Assembly (NCBI GenBank): GCA_017431955.1
Contig: JAFRKC010000005.1
Location: forward strand, 169,954 to 233,953
DNA from: Candidatus Saccharimonadota bacterium
GTDB lineage: Bacteria > Patescibacteriota > Saccharimonadia > Saccharimonadales > Saccharimonadaceae
Length of the DNA stretch: 64,000 nt
Reading direction: 5' to 3'
In this document: piece after piece, positions 1 through 7,905 of the stretch
Position numbering within the stretch: the stretch's first letter is position 1
Layout of the letters: every line of letters begins with the position of its first letter
Notes under the pieces: generated by a model
The model's input: the letters and a program-made list of their open reading frames with translations, nothing else
The model's database searches: none
What the model was told of the DNA's origin: nothing
Position numbers and translations under genes: made by a program

Positions 1-2359
1 CTTGATGCCCTGCTGGAAGATAAGGGGAGACAAGTTTGTCGTCTTGATTAGATTCAGAGAGATAATCAAGGTGTTTTGGCGATTTACCAGCGAAGTCTTT
101 GATGGAATTAGTGATGTAAAGATTAGTTTTGGCGCGGGTAATAGCGACGAAAAGCAAGCGGATACGCTCACTATCGGTGGCACCAGTGTGGCGGATGAAG
201 GTGAGGTTTTTAGGGAGCGAAAGCATGTTGTTATTCCCTTTGCTCTTGCCCCAGGCGGTGTTGTCGACGGCAATTAGGAAAACGTGGGAAAACTCAAGAC
301 CCTTGGACTTGTGCGCGGAGAGAACTTGGACCGAATCTTCGGCATCGCGATAAGGACTGGTGCTAATAAGTGGCGTATTGGCGGAATCGTAATCGTCAAT
401 GAATTCGATCAGATCGGCGAGCTTTGGCGAGTCGGTTTTGAGATGAGATTTTAGTTTTTCTTTGAATACGTGCAATGATTCATAAATTTGGAAGGTGGTG
501 TCATCGGAGACGTTTTTAGTGTAAAAATCAAGGAAATTAGATCTGTATTCTAGATTTTTGATTTGGTCAGTGCCGATGATAAGATCGATAATACGCTCTA
601 AGGAAAGATTGAGTGATTTAAGGGCTAGATTAGAGAAGAAGTTACCGATTGTTCTTAGTTTTTCGTTGTCTGATTCCATAAGATAGTCTAGGCCGGATTT
701 GTGACATTTTGCGGCGGCATCGGTGATTTTAATGGCTTCGTAAGCGTCGACTTCCCAGAAATCGAAGCCGAGGATTTCTAGCAGTAGGTTGGCGGTCGGT
801 TTGGAATTTGCGGTGTTATAAACAAAGCGAGCAATGGTCAAAATTTGGTGGATGTATTCATTTTTAAAGAGGTCCTCGCGCTTTTCGTAGGAGATGTTGA
901 TCTCGGGATGGTTTTTAAGATAAGGTAACATCGGAATGATATATTTGTGCTTCGGCGCGATGATGGCGATTTCTTTTTGTGGAACTCCAGATTTAATGAG
1001 TGCAGAGATTTGGTCTGCGACCCAGAAATATTCGGCATCAGAAGAGATAAATTCGTGGCGTGAAATCTCGGCGGTCGTTGGTTTCTTAATGTTAGAAGTG
1101 AGGGATTTGTTGAGATTTAGTTCTGGTTGAGTTTTAACAAAACTATCTGGTACTTGATCGATGATTTTGCGCGAAAAATCGAGAATATCTTGAGTACTGC
1201 GGTAGTTTTGAACGAGGTTAATAACCTTGGCGTGGTAATGATTTTTGAAACTAGATAGACTGGCGGCATTGGCGCCTTGGAATTCGAAAATGGCCTGGTC
1301 GTCATCGCCGACGGCCATAACGATTGGGTTTTCGTAGTCGGTGAGTTGTTTAATAATTTCGAATTCGGATGGGTTGGTGTCCTGGAACTCGTCTAAGAGA
1401 ATAAATTGATAGCGCTCAGAAAGAGTAAGACGAAAACCGGTGTCGGATTTTAGGGCGTTGATAGCTTCTCTGATCATGTCGGCAAAATCGAGCAAGTTGT
1501 TTTTCTCGAGATAATCTTGATATTTTTGCATGACGTTCGCTAGCGAAACGAGTTTTTTGTTAGCAATACGATCTTTTAAGCGATAATTTCCGAGGTTGTC
1601 TTTTTCAAAATAAGTGTCTTTCCAACATGAGAGCGGAGTGATTTTGCTTATGGTCTTAGCCTCATTTAGGGCGCTTTCTAGATCTCTAGCTACATCCTCG
1701 ATATTTCTAGAGACGTTTTTTAGGATTAATTCGTTTTTGGTATGGTTTTTAAGGGTTTCGTAGATTGGCTCGTAGACTTCTTTTAGATTTGGCTCTAGTA
1801 CGCGCGGAGTGAGTTTAACGAGAAATTCTGAGATTACGGAGCTTAGAACTTCGCTGTCTTTTTGGTTGATGGTGGCGATTTTTTCTAAATCTTTGGCGGT
1901 GAGGCCGGCGGATTTGGTGGCATCGATGGTAGAGGCGATGTCGGTAGGGTTATCACCTCTTAAAATGTCGGAACTATCAAGCGCGCTTTGGATATTTTTG
2001 ATAATTTTGAATTTTAGGATATCGTCGATCGGCTCGTCGAAACGGCGGCTTGGAGCGTCGGAATAATTGCTATATTCGGCGAGGATTTCGCGGCCGAAAG
2101 CGTGGTAAGTATTGATATGGACTTTGACGGCGTCTTTACCGATGGTAGAGGCGAGACGTTCGCGCATGTTGGCGGCGCCGGATTCAGTAAAGGTAATACA
2201 AAGGATATTTTCTGGGTTAGTATCGGTGTTCTTTAGAATGTAAGCGACTTTTTTGGATAGAAGCTGAGTTTTGCCGGTGCCTGGGCCAGCAAGAACCAGA
2301 AGCGGCCCTTCTAGGTATTCGACGGCCCTTTTTTGTTCTTCGTTTAACTCAATTACCAT
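1..2359 (-). CDS. UvrD/PcrA-type superfamily 1 DNA helicase (3' part cut by window edge)
   Basis: ATP-dependent 3'-5' helicase of the UvrD/PcrA/Rep group, used in DNA repair and replication restart. About 786 codons are visible from the ATG at 2359; the C-terminus lies outside the window. Motifs in order: Walker A LAGPGTGKTQLL near residues 22-33, Walker B LLDEFQDTNP, motif III GDDDQAIFEFQGA, motif IV VQNYRST, motif V SAHKSKGLEFSHVF, motif VI LLFVAITRAKTNLYI. Motif VI falls near residue 750, later than in a 720-residue PcrA, so the middle domains are enlarged or a nuclease domain follows. No Shine-Dalgarno site precedes the ATG; a TGT-TAAAAT box ends 6 bases upstream, suggesting a leaderless mRNA. 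Exact subfamily is not decidable from this part. Confidence 0.93.
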   Translation of the reverse strand, partial: MVIELNEEQKRAVEYLEGPLLVLAGPGTGKTQLLSKKVAYILKNTDTNPENILCITFTESGAANMRERLASTIGKDAVKVHINTYHAFGREILAEYSNYSDAPSRRFDEPIDDILKFKIIKNIQSALDSSDILRGDNPTDIASTIDATKSAGLTAKDLEKIATINQKDSEVLSSVISEFLVKLTPRVLEPNLKEVYEPIYETLKNHTKNELILKNVSRNIEDVARDLESALNEAKTISKITPLSCWKDTYFEKDNLGNYRLKDRIANKKLVSLANVMQKYQDYLEKNNLLDFADMIREAINALKSDTGFRLTLSERYQFILLDEFQDTNPSEFEIIKQLTDYENPIVMAVGDDDQAIFEFQGANAASLSSFKNHYHAKVINLVQNYRSTQDILDFSRKIIDQVPDSFVKTQPELNLNKSLTSNIKKPTTAEISRHEFISSDAEYFWVADQISALIKSGVPQKEIAIIAPKHKYIIPMLPYLKNHPEINISYEKREDLFKNEYIHQILTIARFVYNTANSKPTANLLLEILGFDFWEVDAYEAIKITDAAAKCHKSGLDYLMESDNEKLRTIGNFFSNLALKSLNLSLERIIDLIIGTDQIKNLEYRSNFLDFYTKNVSDDTTFQIYESLHVFKEKLKSHLKTDSPKLADLIEFIDDYDSANTPLISTSPYRDAEDSVQVLSAHKSKGLEFSHVFLIAVDNTAWGKSKGNNNMLSLPKNLTFIRHTGATDSERIRLLFVAITRAKTNLYITNSIKDFAGKSPKHLDYLSESNQDDKLVSPYLPAGHQ

Positions 2360-2365
2360 AAGGCT

Positions 2366-2371
2366 ATTTTA
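2366..2371 (-). promoter_or_regulatory. -10 box of the helicase gene
   Basis: TAAAAT preceded by TGT (extended -10), ending 6 bases before the ATG at 2359. The expected transcription start coincides with the start codon. Confidence 0.55.
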
Positions 2372-2381
2372 ACACAAAAGC

Positions 2382-2810
2382 TTAGTGTTTTTCTCGGTAG
2401 TTTTCGATGGCGGCTTTTAGGGCGTCGTGGCCGAGGACGGAGCAGTGGAATTTGTGTTTTGGCAGGCCGCCGAGGTAGTCGGCAATCTGCTTAGCATCAA
2501 TTTTTAAAGCTTCGTCCAATGTTTTTCCTTTGGCAAGTTCAGAGAGAGCGGAGGTTGAGGCGATGGCGCTGGCGCAGCCATAAGTTTTCCATTTTACGTC
2601 TGTGATGGTGTCGGTTTTTTTATCGATTTTAAGCATCATCAGCATTTGGTCGCCACAGATAGGGTTGCCGATAATTCCTTTGGCGTCGCATTTAAACTTT
2701 TTTTCGTCGCCCATGAGAAAATTTTGTGGGTTTAAGAAGTGTTCTTTAACCTTTTCGGAATAGACCCACGGAGCGGGAGTTTTGGGGGTGGAAGTGCATT
2801 TTTTAGTCAT
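2382..2810 (-). CDS. iscU: IscU/NifU-type iron-sulfur cluster scaffold
   Basis: Scaffold on which [2Fe-2S] clusters are assembled from desulfurase sulfur before transfer to target proteins. The 142-residue product has the three scaffold cysteines, Cys52 (GNPICGD), Cys79 (YGCASAIAS) and Cys123 (FHCSVLG), plus Asp54 and His122 of the active site. Length matches single-domain IscU with a short N-terminal extension. It overlaps the end of the desulfurase gene by 8 bases, so the two are translationally coupled. No chaperone, ferredoxin or A-type carrier gene is adjacent, which suggests a minimal ISC system. NrdG, 2 kb away, is an obvious client. Confidence 0.94.
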   Translation of the reverse strand: MTKKCTSTPKTPAPWVYSEKVKEHFLNPQNFLMGDEKKFKCDAKGIIGNPICGDQMLMMLKIDKKTDTITDVKWKTYGCASAIASTSALSELAKGKTLDEALKIDAKQIADYLGGLPKHKFHCSVLGHDALKAAIENYREKH

Positions 2811-3963
2811 TTTTTACCTCTATAGTGCTGATACCTTGTAAGTTTTTAATAATGTTTGGGAGTTCTTTCATTACGGCGTCGATGTCTGATTTTTTGGTGT
2901 TTAACCCGAGTGAAAAGCGGATGGAACTATGGGCGACTTCGGCGTCGTTTCTAGTTGCCATAATAACATGAGATGGCTTGCCGTCGCCAGAGGCACAGGC
3001 AGAGCCGGTGGAAACAATGATTTTGCCGAGCATATCAAGATAGAGTTGGATAGATTCGCCTTCGGCGGCTGCAAATGAGACGTTGAGAATATTGGGTAAT
3101 GATAAGGATAGCGGCGTATTAAGGGCGCTACCTTTGATGTTTTTTAGAATGAGATTGGCTAGTTTATCGCGAAGCGGGCGGACTTCAGACTCGTAAGTTT
3201 CCCAAGTTTTGTGGGTAGTGGCGTATTTAGCGACGGCACCAAATCCAGCGATGGCAACAGTGTTGTAAGTGCCGGCACGCTTGCCGTGTTCTTGGTGGCC
3301 ACCGAGGATCAGCGGCTGATATGGTGCGCCTTTTTTGACATATAAGATGCCGATGCCGACCGGGCCGCCGATTTTGTGGGCGGAGGCAGTAAGGTAAGCT
3401 ATGTCGAGTTTTTTGACGTCGATTTTAATCTTGCCAAGGGCTTGAGTAGCGTCGGTATGAAGGTAAATATTGTCGGAACTTTTGAGCGCGCTGATTATAG
3501 ATTTTACCTCTGTTATTGGTTCGATGGTACCAAGTTCATTATTAGCTAACATAACGGAACAGAGGGTGTTTTTGGCGGTGTTTTTTAGCGATTTTTTGAG
3601 AAAATCTAGGTTGATAACCCCATCTTTGTCTACTGGGATTTGGTGAAGCTTTTTAGCGTAGGTCTTGGCTGGCTCTAAGATGGACGGATGCTCGATGGCA
3701 GAAGCGAAGATCTCGCAATTTTTAAAAGTATGGATGACGGTATTATTAGCTTCGGAGCCGCCAGATGTAAAGATAATCTCCTCTGGGTCGGCATTAATGA
3801 GTTTTGCGATGTTCTCGCGGGCTTCTTCGATTAAATTATGAGCAAGATGACCGGGGGTATGGAGCGCGGAAGCATTACCCGGGAAATTTTCCAGGGCGTT
3901 CTCCATAGCTTTTTTAGCGGATGGCAAGATAGGGCTAGTGGCGGAATGGTCGAGATAAATCAT
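2803..3963 (-). CDS. iscS: Cysteine desulfurase, IscS/NifS type
   Basis: PLP enzyme of aminotransferase class V that takes sulfur from cysteine and passes it as persulfide to IscU. The 386-residue product carries the PLP lysine in SAHKIGGPVGIG near residue 193 and the mobile-loop cysteine in STGSACASGDGK near residue 322, the class I (IscS/NifS) arrangement. First gene of an iscS-iscU operon. No clear Shine-Dalgarno site precedes the ATG at 3963; a TATAAT lies about 55 bases upstream and a weaker TAAAGT 6 bases upstream, so the transcription start is uncertain. A second, more distant desulfurase homologue lies at 58140-59297. Confidence 0.94.
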   Translation of the reverse strand: MIYLDHSATSPILPSAKKAMENALENFPGNASALHTPGHLAHNLIEEARENIAKLINADPEEIIFTSGGSEANNTVIHTFKNCEIFASAIEHPSILEPAKTYAKKLHQIPVDKDGVINLDFLKKSLKNTAKNTLCSVMLANNELGTIEPITEVKSIISALKSSDNIYLHTDATQALGKIKIDVKKLDIAYLTASAHKIGGPVGIGILYVKKGAPYQPLILGGHQEHGKRAGTYNTVAIAGFGAVAKYATTHKTWETYESEVRPLRDKLANLILKNIKGSALNTPLSLSLPNILNVSFAAAEGESIQLYLDMLGKIIVSTGSACASGDGKPSHVIMATRNDAEVAHSSIRFSLGLNTKKSDIDAVMKELPNIIKNLQGISTIEVKND

Positions 3964-4087
3964 AAGCCTACTTTACTCTTAATTATCGTGAATTTAACTT
4001 TTGGCATACCAAAATTATACCATAATTTTCAGAGTTTGGCTACACGCCTGGAAAATATCGTCGGTGCTAGCGAGCACGCTGAAAAAG

Positions 4088-4115
4088 TTGCAAGCTTAAT
4101 TTTTTTTGATACAAT
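4088..4115 (+). promoter_or_regulatory. Promoter of the 4122 membrane protein gene
   Basis: TTGCAA at 4088-4093 and TACAAT at 4110-4115 with a 16-base spacer. The predicted start is at the ATG at 4122, giving a leaderless mRNA. Confidence 0.5.
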
Positions 4116-4121
4116 ATGCTT

Positions 4122-4832
4122 ATGGAAAAAGAAAAGAAACCTGTATATAAAAGGACATGGTTTGTGCTTTTAATTGTTACAATTATTATACTTGTGATTC
4201 CTGATATTTTTATGAATATAATTCGTTCAGATGATTGTACAGGTATGTGTGCTTTGGGACTAGCTTCTTTATGGGGATTTTCAAAATTGGGGTCTGTAAT
4301 AGTCGTTGTTCTAATGTGGATTATTTTTGCTATCTATTCAGCAAGTAGACCACCCATTCCTGCAAATAAAAAACAACGAACGAACAAACAAACTGTTGTT
4401 AGCCAAAAAACAGCTCCAAAATCTGTTAAAAATTCAGCCAAAAAAATGACATTTGATAAGTTTTCTGTAATTTTTTCAATTATTGTCAATGTCACCAGTG
4501 CTTTATTAGTTATTTTTTTTCTCTTGGGTTCGTTAGTAATGAAAATTGAGCAAGTAGGTGTTATGAGTGATGGAGGGCTTATAGCGAGCGTTTCAATGAT
4601 TTTTTATTCTATAACTATGCCTGTTAGAATTGTTTCTATTATTCTATCTATGATATCAATCTCCAATAACAAAAATAAGTTCAAGAGCATTAATAAAATG
4701 CCAAAGGAAACAAGGAAACTTGTAAGCATGAATAAAAAATCTATGATTATTTTGATTATATTAACAATCGTGCCGTTTCTTTTTATTTTATTATTAATGA
4801 CTAGTATTAGACTTAAATTCGTCGGAGTTTAA
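4122..4832 (+). CDS. Polytopic membrane protein of unknown function
   Basis: Not recognised. The product (236 residues from the ATG at 4122) has about five hydrophobic segments: one at the N-terminus after a Lys-rich start, one near residues 55-75, a long one near 120-145, one near 160-180 and one at the C-terminus. A Lys/Gln/Ser-rich linker separates the second and third. It is A+T-richer than its neighbours and is the only plus-strand gene among minus-strand genes, so it may be a late arrival. The ATG at 4122 is preferred over 4116 because TTGCAA-16-TACAAT places the transcription start at about 4121-4122. No Shine-Dalgarno site is present. Confidence 0.7.
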   Translation: MEKEKKPVYKRTWFVLLIVTIIILVIPDIFMNIIRSDDCTGMCALGLASLWGFSKLGSVIVVVLMWIIFAIYSASRPPIPANKKQRTNKQTVVSQKTAPKSVKNSAKKMTFDKFSVIFSIIVNVTSALLVIFFLLGSLVMKIEQVGVMSDGGLIASVSMIFYSITMPVRIVSIILSMISISNNKNKFKSINKMPKETRKLVSMNKKSMIILIILTIVPFLFILLLMTSIRLKFVGV

Positions 4833-4877
4833 AAGCGCGCTTATTATAGAAAATAGCAGAGGTGAGTTTCTAGGTGG

Positions 4878-5369
4878 TTATTCGACAGAAAGGATTTTTC
4901 CGGTGCCGTGTTCGAGATGAAGTAGGCGTTGATTGCGTGAACCGCGGAATTTGAGAGTAAGATCGCGCTCGGCGAGGACGAAGCGGCCGTCGATGAGCGC
5001 GTCGAGAGATTTGAGGAATTCCCAGGCGGCGCCACCGTGTTCTTTGATTTCTTCGTAGGTAAAGCCGGAGAAGGACCAGATGTTCCAGCCGAGTTCTTTG
5101 CGACACCAATCGGCGATTTCTTTGCAAGCTTCGGGTTGGACAAATGGCTCGCCACCGCAGAAGGTGATTCCGGCTTGGCCGCTGAAGGTTTTGAGCTTGG
5201 CTTTAACCTCTTCAACGTCAACCAAGACTCCGCCGTTAAAATCCCAAGTCTCAGGGTTTTGACAGCCAGGACAATGGTTTGGGCAGCCTTGAGTCCAGAG
5301 GACGGCGCGTAAACCATAGCCGTTCACGATATTGTCGCGTTCGAGCGGTCCGGATAAACGAATTTGCAT
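4878..5369 (-). CDS. nrdG: Anaerobic ribonucleotide reductase activating protein (radical SAM)
   Basis: Radical SAM enzyme that installs the glycyl radical on NrdD using S-adenosylmethionine and a [4Fe-4S] cluster. The cluster motif CxxxCxxC is Cys29, Cys33 and Cys36 in TQGCPNHCPGC, and the SAM-binding GGEP motif follows as FCGGEPFVQ. At 163 residues it is the normal NrdG length. The ATG at 5369 follows a strong Shine-Dalgarno AAGGAGG and sits 12 bases after the nrdD stop, so it is cotranscribed from the NrdR-box promoter. Cluster assembly probably depends on the IscS/IscU pair at 2382-3963. Confidence 0.95.
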   Translation of the reverse strand: MQIRLSGPLERDNIVNGYGLRAVLWTQGCPNHCPGCQNPETWDFNGGVLVDVEEVKAKLKTFSGQAGITFCGGEPFVQPEACKEIADWCRKELGWNIWSFSGFTYEEIKEHGGAAWEFLKSLDALIDGRFVLAERDLTLKFRGSRNQRLLHLEHGTGKILSVE

Positions 5370-5381
5370 TGTCCCTCCTTT

Positions 5382-7724
5382 TTAGCTTTTGCCTAGGGCT
5401 TTCTTTTGGGCGGCTTTGGCCTTTTCACGGGCGCATTTTTCATCTTTAGTGTAAACGCCAGCTAGATTGTGTTTGACGCGGGCTTTTTCCTCGGCTTTTT
5501 TAGCGTCGTTCCAGCGATCGAGGGTACCGACGAGGTAACCGGTGATGCGGCGAAGGCGTTCGAATGGAATATCTCCTTCAAGACGGCCACAGGATGGGCA
5601 GCGGTCGCCAGCGATGATGCCAGTGAAACCACAGACAGGGTCGCTATCTACTGGGTGGTTAACAGAGCCGTAGCCGATGCCACAGTCGTGCATTTTGCGG
5701 ATGACGGCTTCAAAGGCTTCGATGTTGTTGGTTGGGTCGCCATCAAGTTCGATGTAGGTGATGTGACCAGCATTACAAAGATTGTGGTATGGAGCTTCGA
5801 TTTCGATCTTTTCGAAGGCGGAAATTGGGTAGTAAACAGGGACGTGGAAGGAGTTGGTGTAGAATTCGCGGTCAGTGACACCTTTGAGTTTGCCAAATTC
5901 CTTACGATCCATTCTAGTGAAGCGGCCAGCAAGACCTTCGGCTGGAGTGGCGAGAAGCGAGAAGTTTAGACGATATTTCTTGCAGTATTCGTCACACTTT
6001 TCGCGCATGTGGGAGACGATATCAAGGCCGAGTTCGCGGGCAGTTTCATCTTCGCCGTGGTGTTTACCAGTCATGGCAACGAGAGTTTCGGCGAGGCCGA
6101 TAAAGCCAATAGATAAAGTGCCGTGTTTGATGACGTCGCGAAGGGTATCATTTGGCCCGAGTTTTTCGGAGCCAAACCAGTTGCCTTGGCCCATAAGGAA
6201 CGGGAAGTTGCGGACGTGTTGGCTAGCTTGGAAGTCAAAGCGCTCGAGGAGCTCGTCGCGGACGAGATCCATGACGCGATCGAGATCTTTGTAGAAGGCT
6301 TGCCAGTCGGCTTCTTTGCGCTCGCCAGTAGCGATACCGTGTTTGATACCGATGCGGACAAGGTTTAACGTGGTGAAACTGAGGTTACCACGGCCGGTGA
6401 CAATACCGTCGGATTCTGGGAAGACGGAAGCGAAGACGCGAGTGCGGCAGCCCATGGTGGCGATTTCGGTGCGATAATCACCTGGTTTGTAGTATTTGAG
6501 GTTGTAAGGCGCATCGATAAAGCAGAAATTTGGGAAGAGACGCTTGGCGGAAACTTCCATACTGCGTTTGAAAAGATCGTAGTTTGGATCTTCTGGGTTA
6601 TAGTTGATTCCTTCTTTGACTTTGAAGATGGAAATTGGGAAAATTGGGGTTTCACCGTGGCCGAGACCAGCATCGGTGGCTTCGAGCAAGTATTTACTAA
6701 CCAAGCGGCCGGCTGGAGTGGTGTCGGTACCGAAGTTGATCGAAGTAAATGGAACCTGAGCGCCAGCGCGAGAGTGCATGGTGTTGAGGTTGTGTACGAA
6801 ACCTTCCATAGCTTGGAGAGTCTGGCGTTCGGTATCTTTGTTGGAAGCCTCGATGACGGCTTTTGGAACTTTGGCTTTCAAAAGCTTTTTGTCGTCGCCA
6901 AATTCGATGTCATCGGCAATTTTGACGTTTAGTTTTTTATCGGTGAACTCATTATATTTTTCTAGGTTGGATTTTAGAGCTTTGCGGAAAGTTTTGTTAA
7001 CACCCGGAGCCATAGCGTAGTCGAAGTTAGGAATAGATTGACCACCGTGCTGCTCGTTTTGGTTGGCTTGAAGCATGATGGCGGCAAGTGCAGCGTATGA
7101 ACCGATGGAATTTGGGGTGCGAAGATGACCGTGACCGGTATTGAAGCCGCCGTTTTCAAAGAGAATGAATGGGTCAGACTGGCAGCAAGTTAAAGTGCCG
7201 GTGGCATAGAAATCGAGGTCATGAATATGAATATCTCCGTTGTCATGAGCGAAGGCGATGTCTGGACGAAGAAGAATTTCTTTAGCGAAGACCTTGGAAC
7301 CCTCAGCGCCGAATTGGAGCATCTTTCCCATGGCAGAGTTGCCGTCGACGTTGGCGTTGCCGCGTTTGACGTCGGAATCTTCGGATGCATCAGAGATGGA
7401 AATGGTGCGATAGACTTTCATTAAGTCGCTCTCAGCTTCGCGAGCTTTGTTGCGCTCTTGGCGATATGTGATGTATGCCTTGGCGGTTTTTTTGTAAGCA
7501 GATTCCATTAAAACTTGCTCGACAACATCTTGGATTTGTTCGACAGATGGCGTGCGTTTGGTGACGGTTTCATCTAGGCGTTTGACTACTTTGTCGGCGA
7601 GAGCCTTAGCTCGATCTTTTTTGAATTCGCCAGTGGCGACACCGGCTTTTTCGATAGCATCAGCAATTTTTTCTGGTTTGAAATCTACTATTTTGCCGTC
7701 ACGTTTGACAATTTTTTTGAACAT
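5382..7724 (-). CDS. nrdD: Anaerobic (class III) ribonucleoside-triphosphate reductase
   Basis: Glycyl-radical enzyme reducing ribonucleoside triphosphates to deoxyribonucleotides without oxygen. The 780-residue product has an N-terminal ATP-cone (about residues 1-95) for allosteric control, the large barrel domain, a C-terminal zinc site and the glycyl-radical segment RRITGYLVGTLDRWN. The zinc site reads DPVCGFTG...CPSCGR: three cysteines are clear, and the position expected for the first of the four is Asp. Start codon at 7724 follows AAGGAGGTCA. No other ribonucleotide reductase is in the window, which suggests anaerobic growth. Expression is probably repressed by NrdR. Confidence 0.96.
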   Translation of the reverse strand: MFKKIVKRDGKIVDFKPEKIADAIEKAGVATGEFKKDRAKALADKVVKRLDETVTKRTPSVEQIQDVVEQVLMESAYKKTAKAYITYRQERNKAREAESDLMKVYRTISISDASEDSDVKRGNANVDGNSAMGKMLQFGAEGSKVFAKEILLRPDIAFAHDNGDIHIHDLDFYATGTLTCCQSDPFILFENGGFNTGHGHLRTPNSIGSYAALAAIMLQANQNEQHGGQSIPNFDYAMAPGVNKTFRKALKSNLEKYNEFTDKKLNVKIADDIEFGDDKKLLKAKVPKAVIEASNKDTERQTLQAMEGFVHNLNTMHSRAGAQVPFTSINFGTDTTPAGRLVSKYLLEATDAGLGHGETPIFPISIFKVKEGINYNPEDPNYDLFKRSMEVSAKRLFPNFCFIDAPYNLKYYKPGDYRTEIATMGCRTRVFASVFPESDGIVTGRGNLSFTTLNLVRIGIKHGIATGERKEADWQAFYKDLDRVMDLVRDELLERFDFQASQHVRNFPFLMGQGNWFGSEKLGPNDTLRDVIKHGTLSIGFIGLAETLVAMTGKHHGEDETARELGLDIVSHMREKCDEYCKKYRLNFSLLATPAEGLAGRFTRMDRKEFGKLKGVTDREFYTNSFHVPVYYPISAFEKIEIEAPYHNLCNAGHITYIELDGDPTNNIEAFEAVIRKMHDCGIGYGSVNHPVDSDPVCGFTGIIAGDRCPSCGRLEGDIPFERLRRITGYLVGTLDRWNDAKKAEEKARVKHNLAGVYTKDEKCAREKAKAAQKKALGKS

Positions 7725-7782
7725 AAAAAATGACCTCCTTTAATTTACTGCACTGGTTTTTGTTTTTAATTGGTTTTGTCTG

Positions 7783-7835
7783 ACCCTATATTTAGTGTCT
7801 GGAACTATTTTATGACACTAAATATGTGGTGTCAA
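7783..7835 (-). promoter_or_regulatory. nrdDG promoter with a pair of NrdR boxes
   Basis: On the minus strand TTGACA (7830-7835) and TAAAAT (7807-7812) are separated by exactly 17 bases. Two copies of the NrdR-box consensus acaCwAtATaTwGtgt lie at 7783-7798 (ACCCTATATTTAGTGT on the plus strand, 14 of 16 matches) and 7815-7830 (ACCACATATTTAGTGT on the minus strand, about 12 of 16). Their starts are 32 bases apart, three helical turns, as is usual for NrdR pairs. One box fills the -35/-10 spacer, the other covers the transcription start, so repressor binding would block RNA polymerase. Confidence 0.85.
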
Positions 7836-7905
7836 TAGGATTTTGCTTATTTTTATTGTAATATTTACAACGATTTTTTAGAGGTGGTATCTATAAAATA
7901 AAATG

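Noticed and set aside
2803-3963. The two desulfurases as recent duplicates
   Set aside because: They differ in class: the 2803 product is IscS/NifS-like with SACAS, the 58140 product SufS-like with RTGYFC; they share only the fold.
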